64,000 bases of DNA, taken from contig CM019713.1 of NCBI GenBank assembly GCA_009760885.1, positions 27,060,927 through 27,124,926 on the forward strand. Reading direction: 5' to 3'. A model generated the notes under the pieces. The model did no database searches and was not told the DNA's origin. It worked only from the letters and a program-made list of their open reading frames with translations. The stretch comes from Achatina immaculata. Lineage: Eukaryota; Mollusca; Gastropoda; Stylommatophora; Achatinidae. Positions 10,950 to 21,659 of this stretch are shown in pieces (the stretch's first letter is position 1; every line of letters starts with the position of its first letter). A program made the position numbers and the translations under genes.

Positions 10950-11056
10950 CTCATTTGTGAACCTAACAGAAGTAGCATTGGCGTCGTCTGGTAACACAAT
11001 GTCCTTGATGTTACCGGTATGGATAACGCCGTGGTCATTGATATCATATGGATGTC
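10950..11056 (-). CDS. Internal exon B of the same gene: acidic extracellular stalk
   Basis: On the minus strand the exon follows an acceptor (CTATTTCTCTCAG) and ends at a donor (GTATGTATG). It begins with 2 nt (GA) that complete the 1-nt overhang of exon A into a Gly codon, then gives 35 codons and ends in phase 0, as exon C requires. The peptide starts HPYDIND and ends VRFTNE, contains the sequon NAT and is hydrophilic, as expected for a juxtamembrane stalk. A second frame is also open through the exon, but only this frame matches both neighbours. A 94-bp minisatellite starts about 55 bp upstream on the gene's strand. Confidence 0.68.
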
Positions 11057-11111
11057 CTGAGAGAAATAGAAGACAGAGACAAAAATAATGTTACATCGAA
11101 TTTAAGAAAGC

Positions 11112-11956
11112 CAGGACAATGTTCTGAGACAACATAGAAGACAACATAGAAGTAGGTATAACAGAAATTGGTGTCACCAACTGGAGACAGAAGATCTGGA
11201 ATAGGGAGGACAATGTTCTGAGACAACATAGAAGACAACATAGAAGTAGGTATAACAGAAATTGGTGTCACCAACTGGAGACAGAAGATCTGGAATAGGG
11301 AGGACAATGTTTTGAGACAACATAGAAGACAACATAGAAGTAGGTATAAAAGAAATTGGTGTCACCAACTGGAGACAGAAGATCTGGAATAGGGAGGACA
11401 ATGTTTTGAGACAACATAGAAGACAACATAGAAGTAGGTATAAAAGAAATTGGTGTCACCAACTGGAGACAGAAGATCTGGAATAGGGAGGACAATGTTT
11501 TGAGACAACATAGAAGACAACATAGAAGTAGGTATAAAAGAAATTGGTGTCACCAACTGGAGACAGAAGATCTGGAATAGGGAGGACAATGTTTTGAGAC
11601 AACATAGAAGACAACATAGAAGTAGGTATAAAAGAAATTGGTGTCACCAACTGGAGACAGAAGATCTGGAATAGGGAGGACAATGTTTTGAGACAACATA
11701 GAAGACAACATAGAAGTAGGTATAAAAGAAATTGGTGTCACCAACTGGAGACAGAAGATCTGGAATAGGGAGGACAATGTTTTGAGACAACATAGAAGAC
11801 AACATAGAAGTAGGTATAAAAGAAATTGGTGTCACCAACTGGAGACAGAAGATCTGGAATAGGGAGGACAATGTTTTGAGACAACATAGAAGACAACATA
11901 GAAGTAGGTATAAAAGAAATTGGTGTCACCAACTGGAGACAGAAGATCTGGAATAA
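11112..11956. repeat. 94-bp minisatellite, 9 copies, beside exon B
   Basis: Unit contains AGGACAATGTTTTGAGACAA and ends GGAGACAGAAGATCTGGAAT. Copies differ at only a few positions (for example GTTCTG or GTTTTG). Each unit carries a short minus-strand frame starting MSSLFQIFCLQ; this is the repeat, not a protein family. Confidence 0.96.
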
Positions 11957-12279
11957 GGAGGAGTGGAGGCGAACTTTATCTGCAGCAAATGAGCCTTAAT
12001 TGGCTCGGAAAGCTGAAGAAGACGAAGGACAATGTTTTGAAGACAGCGGAGCAATGTGGAAACTCCGTACGTGATCAGAGAAATAGGTTTTCTAAGACGA
12101 GAAATCGATTTGTCCAACTTCGAGGTGGGGTAGACCCCTCTAGGTCTTGATTCCTAAAAGTCTGTGCAGCACTTCAAGGATCAGCAACTTCTGGCTTGCA
12201 GGGCCTTGAATCTCAACACCAGGCGTAAGTATTATTCAGTTTTATTTTTGTTTAATTACTGTGGCCGTCACATATTAGC
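11957..12279. other. No recognisable feature
   Basis: Unique sequence between two arrays. Its left edge is a degenerate end of the 94-bp repeat. Confidence 0.45.
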
Positions 12280-12425
12280 TATGGTGGTAAATGTGGCTCG
12301 GCCAATTACTCATAGCTATAGTGGTAAGTATGGTTCGGCCAATCACTCACATCTATAGTGGTAAGTATGGCTCTGCAAATCACTCATAGCTATAGTGGTA
12401 AGTTTGGCTCGCCAATCACTCACAG
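12280..12425. repeat. ~37-bp minisatellite, 4 imperfect copies
   Basis: Unit resembles TAGCTATAGTGGTAAGTATG followed by GCTCGGCCAATCACTCA. Confidence 0.85.
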
Positions 12426-12513
12426 ACTTGGCATCTGACTCCAGAATGGAAGAAGGTTGCCAACTCCTTCTAAACTTCGAAATTCGTGTTGCTTCTTACC
12501 GTAGCTCATCGCA

Positions 12514-12870
12514 GTTCTGCCAGGCGTGGTAGGATTTAATGTTGTGCATCTTTTTATTTTGTGTTGTTCTGCCTGGTGAGGTGACATTTGATGGTTGTTT
12601 ATCTGTTTATTTTGTGTTGTTCTGCGTGGCGAGGTGACATTTGATGGTTGTTTATATGTTTATTTTGTGTTGTTCTGCGTGGCGAGGTGGCATTTAATTT
12701 GTTTATCTGTTTACTTTGTGTTGTTCTGCCTGGCGAGGTGACATATGATGATTGTTTATCTGTTTATTTTGTGTTGTTCTGCCTGGCGAGGTGACATTTG
12801 ATGGTTGTTTATCTGTTTATTTTGTGTTGTTCTGCCAGGCGAGGTGGCATCTGATGGTTCCATATCTTTT
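12514..12870. repeat. 53-bp minisatellite, 6-7 copies
   Basis: Unit contains GTTCTGCCTGGCGAGGTGAC and TGTTTATCTGTTTATTTTGT. Confidence 0.9.
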
Positions 12871-13727
12871 GAAATAATATGAGCCATTTGAAAATTAATA
12901 AAAGTAAAAAGATAACAATATCCACGTTGTTTTGTTCCACATGTGGGAGTTTGTAATTGTAAACCGCAAGAAATTCCAAGACAGAAGTGACGTCTTCTCC
13001 CTGTGAAACATGGCATCCGTAATCCAGGATAACAAATAAAATATTAGTTTTCTTGTCTCACTGGCTGCTAATCTTAGCAATCTCATTCAATCAAACATAA
13101 ACGAGAAAATGAACTATGTTTGTAATTTCCTGTATTCTGAGATGTTCCCTTTTTTGTTTTTTAGATGATGTCAGAAATGTGATGTATCGACCAGTGAAGG
13201 TTTAATAAACTATAAATACTATTACATATGATTAGGAACTTTAACAGTAAAAATGTAGGTCTACAAATCGCAGAAAAATGGAAGAAAGCTGTCTAGATCT
13301 ACAAAATATTTATAACATTATGGATTATATATTTAACAGTAACCCTCAGAGAATCACCAAAAAAAAAGGGTATATATGTGGACGGCTGATTTACTGTCTG
13401 GGGGTTGGAATCATCCATCTCTCCATCCATGATCAGTTATCGACCAAGCAGTTGTTGTTCAGTACGCCTTGTGGCGTCTTGCAGGTCAGCGATAAGCTCT
13501 CTCATGTTCCCGCTGTCTGCAGCCAACCTTTACTTGGTGTCCCCCTATATGTGCTCATGCTATTCATTTCCGCACCTACAAGTATTCGCTAGGTTGTCTC
13601 TGCTTGATCTCAGACTGGCCTAAAGACTTCGGTTATAAGGATATACGAACCAAAGTTGGCAAAGAACCTGTTCTTCCTTGGCTTTGGCGCTTACAATAAA
13701 ATGCTTAGCTTGGCCAGCTCGCCATTG
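12871..13727. other. Mostly unique; possible degraded coding remnant at 13440-13625 (-)
   Basis: No host exon recognised. On the minus strand 13440-13625 reads peptide-like segments (LRSSRDNLANTCRCGNE, MRELIADLQDATRRTEQQ) in one frame, broken by stops. It may be an old transposon fragment, but no family is assigned. Confidence 0.3.
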
Positions 13728-14312
13728 TCACCATCAGCTGCAGAGCCTGGGGCTATCACTATGAACTGCAGAGCCTGGCGCTGTCACTATGAACTGCAGA
13801 GTCTAGAGCTGTCACCATGAACTGCAGAGTCTAGCGCTGTCAGCATGAACTGCAGATTCTGGCGCTATCACTATGAACTGCAGAGTCTGGCACTATCACT
13901 ATGAACAGCAGAGTCTGGCGCTATCACTATGAACAGCAGAGTCTAGCGCTATCACTATGAACTGCAGAGTCTAGCGCTATCACTATGAACAGCAGAGTCT
14001 GGCGCTGTCACTATGAACTACAGAGTCTGGCGCTATCACTATGAACAGCAGAGTCTGGCGCTATCACTATGAACTGCAGAGTCTGGCGCTATCACTATGA
14101 ACAGCAGAGTCTGGCGCTGTCACTATGAACTACAGAGTCTGGCGCTATCACTATGAACAGCAGAGTCTGGCGCTATCACTATGAACAGCAGAGTCTAGCG
14201 CTATCACTATGAACTGCAGAGTCTGGCGCTATCACTATGAACTACAGAGTCTGGCGCTATCACTATGAACTGCAGAGTCTGGCGCTATCACTATGAACTG
14301 CAGAGCCTGGCC
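13728..14312. repeat. 28-bp minisatellite, about 20 copies
   Basis: Unit CTATCACTATGAACTGCAGA plus GTCTGGCG. Variants alternate ACTGCAG, ACAGCAG and ACTACAG in blocks, suggesting block duplications. Confidence 0.95.
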
Positions 14313-15790
14313 AGAGAACTTGCTTTGTGTGTATCACACTGAGTCCTCAACGTCCTGCGGTGTAACCCGCTCCCCGTCTGATGCAAGGCTTGTACTTCAT
14401 CACCTTCACCATATCCTGGTCTCAGCTCCTGGAAGTTATAACAGCTAGAACCCACTAGAGTGCCCGCGGTCAAGATGAAGACATCAAACATTGTGAAGAA
14501 ACACGAATACGCCAACCACTTCTTTATTCTTGTATTCCTAACTATAATTATACAGAGCGTTTATCAGTTTCTTCTATTTGACATTTTTTCAGTGTGTGAT
14601 CTAAAGCATCAAGGACATATCTAGCTCACAGTTTGTTCCTGTGTTAGTTATAAGCACAGATCGATGTTAATGAAATGAACGGTTACAAGTACAAAAGAAT
14701 GAAAAAAAAATGTAATTAAACTTGAGAAGGTGGAGTTGTTTTCTGATAAGATATTCATCGGCCACGTTAAATATGAAATAAAGCATGGTATAATACCTTA
14801 AAATATTCATTTTTATTTTATTTTACTACTAACCAAGATACAGTCTTATATATTAATACTGGCATTTTGTTTGCATGAAAACGTTTTGGTTCATAATACA
14901 ATTACGGTCATTTGATAAAATTCATGGCCAAGCCGAAAATTATGGGTAATTCTAGAGCAGGTGACCTTACGCTTTTTAATCTACTGCAAACCCTCAGTGC
15001 TTTTCCCAGTTTATTCTTAAATCACATTCACAAGCTTGTTGGAACCCTTCTGTCATCAGAGTGACATTAGTTAAAGGCTGGTAAAGGGAAGTCAGACTTG
15101 CCTCTGTGATTGGGGCCGTTGAAATGTTTAGAGACTGGCTTAGATGCATGCTGGGAGACATCATAAAGATGCTTGTGCATGTGGTCACCTAATCTGAGAC
15201 TGATCATTCCAGTGTAAGGTATCTTTAGAAGAAGAAAAAGAGAAAGAAGCAAAGGAAACCAACAGAAATGGAGTAGGCTGGTCTATGTGACCTGTCTTTT
15301 CACTCTGAATTTTTGGGTATACTAGTCCCGTTCCAATAGATCCACCTGTAGAAATGGATACTAGATACGCTACAATCCAATAAAGAAGGAAAATAAATGT
15401 CTGCAGGGTGAGACACACTGTACCGTACAATGAATGCATGGAGAGCACGATATCACGCGAAATTTAAGCTAGACAGATACGATTCTTCGCACCAGCCCAG
15501 ATGGCCCGAACGTAAACAAAGGAAGCCAAATTGTGTTCAGGCCACAGAATTAGATAAGAGCGAGGTCTCTGCAGGCAATATCTGAATATAATGTCCTATA
15601 CAAACACCGTTACTAGAGTCGCCGGTGAGCATCAGATGATAATGTCTGACAGAGATGTTGTCTTACAATATCTCTTATTACTAATGTGATCACTATTAAA
15701 GCTTCGTAGTAGATTATGGCAGAGTATTTTTATGTTTATCTTTTTTCCGTCTACTATTTACCGCCGCCGAATCACAAGATTTCTGACATT
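14313..15790. other. No gene recognised; contains one dispersed repeat copy
   Basis: Unique AT-rich sequence. A minus-strand frame at 14291-14515 has a signal-like start but no donor compatible with the host gene. 15023-15155 is a copy of the repeat shared with 28515-28620. Confidence 0.4.
15023..15155 (-). repeat. Diverged dispersed repeat, copy 1
   Basis: Minus strand shares CACAGAGGCAAGT, AATCATTTCA-like and GTCACTCTGATGACAGAAG words, in the same order and spacing, with 28515-28620 on plus. Both read a similar peptide (HRGK-[SF]-DF ... CHSDDR). Confidence 0.6.
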
Positions 15791-15925
15791 CCTACTCTGT
15801 GATTACATCGGCCGAAATTATGTCGTTGTTCCTACTCTGTGATTACATCGGCCGAAATTATGTCGTTGTTCCTACTCTGTGATTACATCGGCCGAAATTA
15901 TGTCGTTGTTCCTACTCTGTGGATA
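15791..15925. repeat. 40-bp minisatellite, 3.5 copies
   Basis: Unit CCTACTCTGTGATTACATCG plus GCCGAAATTATGTCGTTGTT; the first three copies are identical. Confidence 0.93.
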
Positions 15926-15984
15926 CACAGACCCATGCTATCTCATTGTTTCTACTCTGGATTACATAGAGACTGTCTCATGCT

Positions 15985-16275
15985 CCCTACTTTATGGCAA
16001 TGAGATACAGCCTCCGACTATATTGAACAATGAGATACAGGACGTGACTATACTGGGCAATGAGATACAGCAAGTGACCATACTAGCAATGATACAGCCC
16101 TCCCCCCGACCATACATGGCAAAGAGATACAGCCCTCGACCATACTGTAAAATGAGATACAGCAAGTGACCATAATGGCAATGATACAGCCCTCCCCCCG
16201 ACCATACATGGCAATGAGATACAGCCCCTAACCATACTGGAGAATAAGATAAAGCCCCCGATCTTACTGGGCACA
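15985..16275. repeat. ~30-bp degenerate array (AATGAGATACAGC)
   Basis: Imperfect units AATGAGATACAGCCCCCGAC plus CATACTGGC, with C-run length variation. Confidence 0.85.
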
Positions 16276-16580
16276 GATATACATCAAATGATCATTTTGT
16301 CTCTTATTGCATATACTTTATGCAGTTGCCATGCGATTTTTACTTTATTATGCGTCATTACATTCATATGCATATCAAAATGTGTGACAAAAGTAGGGCC
16401 CTCTATCTTGAAAAACGCTTTCCTCTTCCCTTCCCTCGTCCTTGAAATGCTCTCGTATATCTTGTGTGCTGACATGAAGTCAGAGATCCATTATTGCATT
16501 CTGGTAATGGTATTTATTAAGGGGACTATGTTCTTCCAGGGCACTCCAACTTTTTGGCACTTGCTATGTTTAGGGAAAAC
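16276..16580. other. No recognisable feature
   Basis: Open frames on both strands here overlap the following CT tract and show no domain. Confidence 0.45.
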
Positions 16581-16587
16581 ACTCCTT

Positions 16588-16646
<59 letters not shown>

Positions 16647-16650
16647 GTCT
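16581..16650. repeat. (CT)n / CTTT tract
   Basis: Pyrimidine microsatellite with CTTT and CTGT interruptions. Confidence 0.95.
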
Positions 16651-16757
16651 GTCTCTTTGTACATGTGGGCGTGTCTCTTTTTCTCTTATACACTGTATAT
16701 AGAAGCATAGTAAATGTATTTTCCTGAATGTGCAGACTGTGTTTTCTATAAAATGAA

Positions 16758-16758
16758 T

Positions 16759-16812
<54 letters not shown>

Positions 16813-16841
16813 TTCTTCTTCTTCTTCTTCTTCTTCTTTTG
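16758..16841. repeat. (ATC)n then (TTC)n microsatellite
   Basis: About 17 ATC units grade into TTC units. The TTC part is the target of the LINE that follows. Confidence 0.95.
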
Positions 16842-17036
16842 CCTTGAATGTAATAGTTAAATCTTACACTCTTTTGATATGTTTTTCCTAATTTAATTTG
16901 TATTTTTTTTTTACTAAATCAAGTGTGTGGGAAGAATGAAAGATGGAGTGATGAAGGGCAGAATGTAAGACGGGCCTGCGTGCCCAATTCTTTACCCTTG
17001 AAAAATAAAGATTATTCATTCATTCATTCATTCATT
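16842..17036 (+). mobile_element. CR1-like LINE 3' end, inserted in (TTC)n
   Basis: Contains only the 3' UTR module (GTGTGGGAAGAATGAAAGAT, GACGGGCCTGCGTGCCCAAT, AATAAAGATT) and an (ATTC)n tail. The flanks TTCTTCTTCTTTTG at 16828-16841 and 17041-17054 match exactly and are likely the target duplication. Confidence 0.85.
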
Positions 17037-17054
17037 CTTCTTCTTCTTCTTTTG

Positions 17055-17417
17055 TCCAAGTTCGTTCTTCATATTAAGCGTTCAGGCCCGTGTGTCAAGG
17101 TGAATGTAGGAGCCTTGTACTCAGAGCAAGGTCTCCAGTTTTCCCAGATTTCACAACATGAGATATTTCTCCTGGAAGTCTCGTCTTTCTAGCTGTGTTA
17201 GGTGACGCGGGTCACTCTGGTGGTGGACGTCTAGCAGTAGACGACACGTTGTGGATACACACGTAGAGATTTAGGACGCTTAATTTTCTTAAACTGCAAG
17301 CACAGGACAAAGTGACGTCGCTACTAGCATCAAGCCTGGCTGTTTGTCCTTCCCCAATTCTACAAGGAACCTGGTACCCATTTATATAGCTGGGCAGGGG
17401 TGGGGGGGGGGACGCCT
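17055..17417. other. No recognisable feature
   Basis: Unique sequence ending in a poly-G run near 17405. Confidence 0.45.
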
Positions 17418-18092
17418 CCGGGTGGACTTGACAACATCTACTTCGTCTTGTGACTTGACGTCTGAGGCTGGACTTGACAACATCTACTTCGTCTTGTGAC
17501 TTGACGTCTGAGGCTGGACTTGACAACATCTACTTCGTCTTGTGACATGACGTCTGAGGCTGGACTTGACAACATCTGCTTCGTCTTGTGACATGACTTC
17601 TGAGGCTGGACTTTGGAACATCTACTTCGTCTTGTGACATGACGTCTGAGGCTGGACTTTGGAACATCTACTTCGTCTTGTGACATGACGTCTGAGGCTG
17701 GACTTGACAACATCTACTTCGTCTTGTGACATGACGTCTGAGGCTGGACTTGACAACATCTGCTTCGTCTTGTGACATGACGTCTGAGGCTGGACTTTGG
17801 AACATCTACTTCGTCTTGTGACATGACGTCTGAGGCTGGACTTTGGAACATCTACTTCGTCTTGTGACATGACGTCTGAGGCTGGACTTGACAACATCTA
17901 CTTCTTCTTGTGACATGACGTCTGAGGCTGGACTTGACAGCATCTACTTCGTCTTGTGACATGACTTCTGAGGCTGGACTTGACAACATCTGCTTCGTCT
18001 TGTGACATGACGTCTGAGGCTGGACTTTGGAACATCTACTTCGTCTTGTGACATGACGTCTGAGGCTGGACTTTGGAACATCTACTTCTTGT
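17418..18092. repeat. 46-bp minisatellite with 4-unit higher-order structure
   Basis: Unit contains CATCTACTTCGTCTTGTGAC and TGACGTCTGAGGCTGGACTT. Two unit types, ending TTGACAACATC or TTTGGAACATC, alternate in pairs, giving a larger 184-bp period. Confidence 0.95.
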
Positions 18093-18299
18093 AGACGAGG
18101 GCGCTAACTACTACTTCTTTCACGTTCCCAGAATGTAATAATGGATCTATGACTGTTTTTTTCATCTGCCAGAGGGAGCTGCTAATTATCTTTTTCCTGT
18201 GAAACATATCTCAAGACTAATTCTACAAATGTTGTGATTGACAACACATGCCTGCCGTGTAAAGTTCTATATCACCTATTACAGTTTGACAATCGCTCT

Positions 18300-18455
18300 G
18301 CATGTCTATCTGTCTGCCTCTCTCTTTCTCTGTGTCTGTTTGTCTGTCTGTCTGTCTCTCCCTCTCAGTCCCTCTCTGTGTCTCTGTCTGTCTCTGCCTC
18401 TGCCTACCTGTTTCTCTTTGTCTCTGTCTCTCTCTCTCTCTCTCACACACGTGAC
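18300..18455. repeat. CTGT/CTCT pyrimidine-rich tract
   Basis: Low-complexity, about 20 bp beyond the exon A donor. Confidence 0.85.
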
Positions 18456-18475
18456 TAGACTTAGACTTTACTCAC

Positions 18476-18883
18476 CAGGTACATGGCTATTTCTGGAACC
18501 ACATTCTCCAGTGGTTGGATCCGGAGCCTGCAGGTCACTCACGCACCAGCACCGCTTGGGCTGGTTGTCCGCCAGTCTGACGCAGTCTGCCGTAAGACCA
18601 CACTGAGCATTGCTTTCACAGGAGCTGTTGTCTTGTCTACTGTTGTTCACCCCAACGCGGCCTTCTGTAGCGGAGAACGGATCATCTGCCACGACAGAGC
18701 CGAAGCTTGCCTGGCTGCGACGAGCGTGTTCAAGAGAGGATAGTTTGAACTTGACCTTGCCAGTCTTCCTGCGTTTTTGTACGTTTCTGTTGTTATTGGT
18801 GATAACACTGTTGTAGCTGGTGTTATTGCTGTTTATGACGGTACTGTTTGGCTCCATATATGTTTCTGGCGATGGTTCAGCTT
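18476..18883 (-). CDS. Internal exon A of a predicted single-pass membrane protein: EGF-like ectodomain
   Basis: The minus strand has an acceptor (TTTAACAG) at 18884 and a consensus donor (GTGAGTAAAG) at 18475. The exon starts with 2 nt of a split codon, then gives 135 codons and 1 spare nt. The peptide is Asn-rich at first, with sequons NST, NNT, NTS and later NSS. A basic stretch (QKRRKTGK) follows. The end has six cysteines spaced C-x5-C-x5-C-x10-C-x-C-x13-C, which fits an EGF-like or EB-type module. Sequons plus a disulfide-type module suggest an extracellular part. It splices in phase to 10950-11056. A Met lies nine codons in, but the good acceptor and open codons before it favour an internal exon. 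The upstream exon was not found. I do not recognise the protein family; the exon call is good, the domain call moderate. Confidence 0.72.
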
Positions 18884-20208
18884 CTGTTAAATATTATAAT
18901 AAAGACAATATCATAAATCATACTGCAGTGAGATAAAGTGTGACTGAAGAAAGAGAAACTACGCAAGAATTAGAGAAGAAGTGAGACGTAGAAACAGAAG
19001 TCAAGGGTTGGGTCAAAGAATTAGAGGACAAGACATTGATCAGAAGATTACATAGAGACTGTCTAGTTGTTTCTAATCTGCGATTACATTAACAGAGACT
19101 ATCTCCTTTGTGGTTACATAACCGGAGACTATTAGAAAATGCTAGAAAGGCCCAGAAACTTGACTTGGCACTTTACAGGCAGCCTTGGTGGACTAGAATG
19201 ACGTAGGAAATGGCAAAAAGTGCAGACTTCATACTTCAGAAGATAAACTCCAAGAATTCCAGACATCTGCAAGTCTTCGCAAGCAAAATCTGGCAGATGC
19301 GTCTATATCCAGCAATAGATTAAAGAGAAATAATTGTATAACGGCTATACTCACAGTTTTTCTAACCACATAAGTGCTACTTATTAGACTGCAGGTACTG
19401 TGTTTTCTAACTATAGATTCAAGAATATATTTTTCTTTAAGGAACATCAAGATCAGCACGCGTATACCGTGTTATTATATCGAGCAGTATAGTTTGTATT
19501 TTGTGCATTATAAAGACGTGTGTTGTGCGCAAAACTCGCTCTCTGATACATCGTGTCTGTCGATTATTCCACGAAAAGTATTCTGATAAGAATAATTGTA
19601 CAGTTCACAAATTCTTGAATGACTTTTAAAGTACATATCATATTTTTATTTCTTTTCCCGTCGTTTTCCCACTAATCTACAGCTACCTGTCTATTAAAGT
19701 GCAGCCTGGTATTTCTAATGAGGAAATATGAACACAGTTAATACAGAAAAATAAAACGCAAAGAAGAACTAGAGAACCGGTCAGCCATAACCAGGGTCTT
19801 AATGGTTGTTTTATCTTCATGAAGTTTCCAGCAAATGAGATTATGTCGCTGCCTTCATGGCCACATCATCGTCTGGGATGGCTTCTTTTCTCTCCAGTCA
19901 ATTTTCTTCCGCTCTGTTTTAGGCCTTTCCTTTCTAGCGCCTGGATGAAGTTTCCACTGCCACGTCAAGGTTTTTAAAAATTTGGTCTGGAAAAGAAGCG
20001 ATGCCCGGATGTTTAAAGTGCTACATTTCACGACAAGTTAAGAGGAAACTCTTACGATCTTTGCTAGAAACATGGGAACAAAATTTCCTCATCAGGGAAT
20101 TGAAAAAAAAAAACAAACCCAAAACAAAGCTGTTATTCACTGCCTGGAATTTACAAAGAGAAAGGGGGTATTTCTCTTTGAATATAACGCATCGAGCAAG
20201 GTTTGTGT

Positions 20209-20210
<2 letters not shown>
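18884..20210. other. No exon recognised upstream of exon A
   Basis: Unique AT-rich sequence. A minus-strand segment ending at a GTGAGT near 19350 could be an exon by its borders, but its only open frame ends in phase 0 while exon A needs one spare nucleotide. The missing upstream exon is therefore not placed. Confidence 0.45.

Positions 20211-20272
<62 letters not shown>
20211..20272. repeat. (GA)n microsatellite
   Basis: About 31 uninterrupted GA units. Confidence 0.97.
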
Positions 20273-20276
<4 letters not shown>

Positions 20277-20419
20277 TGATAAACTATCGCTTCATTTGAA
20301 TTTATTGGATGCAGCAAGTATATCCCTTTGGTTTGAATTTAGTTCATGTAGTCTCTGCCGTAACCATTTTTAAATAACGTCTTTTGAACATAATTTTGAA
20401 TAAACGTAATTGTCTTGCC

Positions 20420-20652
20420 TTGTCTCTTTCCTCATATACTTTTCAGTGTTGAGGGGACGTACAGACGTCTTGAAAGGGCTCAGCGATTTGCCTCATATCA
20501 TGGAATATTTAAAGCTTCTGTAACTTACTCACTCCATTTCATGCTTGGGCGACCTCTTCCTCTGTTACTTACAAATCTTAGTGTGAATGTTTTCTGTGAT
20601 ATACTGTCTGGTGTTCGCTTTACTGATTTAACTTGTATACTGAAAATATAAT
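20420..20652 (-). mobile_element. Possible LINE remnant
   Basis: Minus-strand reading gives scattered peptide-like pieces with several stops, next to a clear LINE. Assignment is weak. Confidence 0.25.
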
Positions 20653-21500
20653 GAGGAATGTTAGAGAAGATGTAGACAAAGAATATTACGAAGTCATAAC
20701 AATTGAAGGTTATGAAATACCAGAGATTAGATATGCTGATGACACAGTATTACTGTCCACAACACAAAAAGGAATGGAAAAACTAATTATGTCAGTCTGT
20801 AAGAATAGTGAAGAGCAGAACCTCTATCTTAATGCGAAGAAAAATAAATTGATAACAACTGACAAAACAAATAAGGCAGCTGAAATATATATCAATGAGG
20901 AAAAATTTGAAGAGGTAGTGAGTTTTCAACATCTTGGATAACTACTAACTAATAATGGAGATGCAATGAGGGAAATTAAAAGGAGAACATCTGTCGCTCT
21001 TCAGAAAGTAAAACAAATAAAGAATCTGTAGAGAGGAACAGACAGAACTACAAAAATAAGATTTCTAAGGGCATTGCATCTTTGCCATCGCAACATATGC
21101 CTGTGAGACTTGGACACTTAACAAAACAGCTGAGAAACACATAAATGCCTTTGAATGTAAATGCTACAGAGGAGTTCTCCAAATATCGTGGACACAAAAA
21201 AGAACAAATATATCTATACTACAAGAGCTTAATATTGAAGAAGGCTGGCTAGTGAAGAGGATTAAACAGAGAAAACCTTTTTGACACATTAAACGTCATG
21301 ATAATTTAGAGTCTTGGAAGGGTACATAATGGGAAAATGAAAGAGAGGAAGACCAAAGCGAAGATGGCTGCAAGCCATCGTTGATAATCTGCAAATAGAT
21401 TCAGCAGCAGGACATCTTGCTTACAGCTGAGAGGCCTACAGGAGAGCTGTTGGGGGGGGGAGGGGCAAAGTTCCGCAAGGGACATGCAAATGACTGACTG
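20653..21500 (+). mobile_element. RTE-like LINE fragment (same family as 4188-5000)
   Basis: The RT fragment keeps the catalytic [10 protein letters not shown], then EEQNLYLNAKKNK, TTDKTNKAAEIYINEEK and FQHLG before a stop. Frameshifts and stops break the C-terminal part, which still shows the basic region, the GHIKRHD-like block and a tail of TGACTG words. It is inactive. Confidence 0.85.
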
Positions 21501-21655
21501 TTTGGTTGTAACCGTGTAACATGGCCAAACCATTTGATTTGCTGTTTCTGGATATAATGTAATACTGGTGTTACTCCAACCTTTACCCTGATGGTGTCAT
21601 TTTTTATTTGGTCTTTCTTGTCACATTTAGTATTCTTCTTAGACATCTCAGTGTC
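21480..21655 (-). mobile_element. LINE C-terminal fragment
   Basis: Minus frame reads RVKVGVTPVLHYIQKQQIKW then FGHVTRLQPNS, the W-x-GHV-x-R block typical of LINE C-terminal regions. Confidence 0.6.
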
Positions 21656-21659
21656 AAAT

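Larger units (their letters stand above)
11057..18475 (-). other. Intron between exons A and B (about 7.4 kb)
   Basis: GTGAGT donor at the high end and CAG acceptor at the low end. It contains the 94-bp, 53-bp, 28-bp, 40-bp and 46-bp tandem arrays, a CR1-like LINE 3' fragment and several microsatellites. A further small exon cannot be excluded, but the phases of A and B already match directly. Confidence 0.55.

Noticed and set aside
11044..11932. Family of 75-residue proteins starting MSSLFQIFCLQ
   Set aside because: Each is one and a half units of the 94-bp satellite read in successive frames.
13278..13623. Plus-strand frames of 72-104 codons
   Set aside because: No domain; the minus strand instead shows peptide-like remnants broken by stops, so at best an old transposon fragment.
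14291..14515. Minus-strand frame with signal-peptide-like start, as an extra exon between A and B
   Set aside because: The acceptor after TTCCAG gives a stop in the required phase; an alternative acceptor works only with a weak donor. Exons A and B already join in phase.
19350..19384. Minus-strand exon candidate upstream of exon A
   Set aside because: Its only open frame ends in phase 0, incompatible with exon A.
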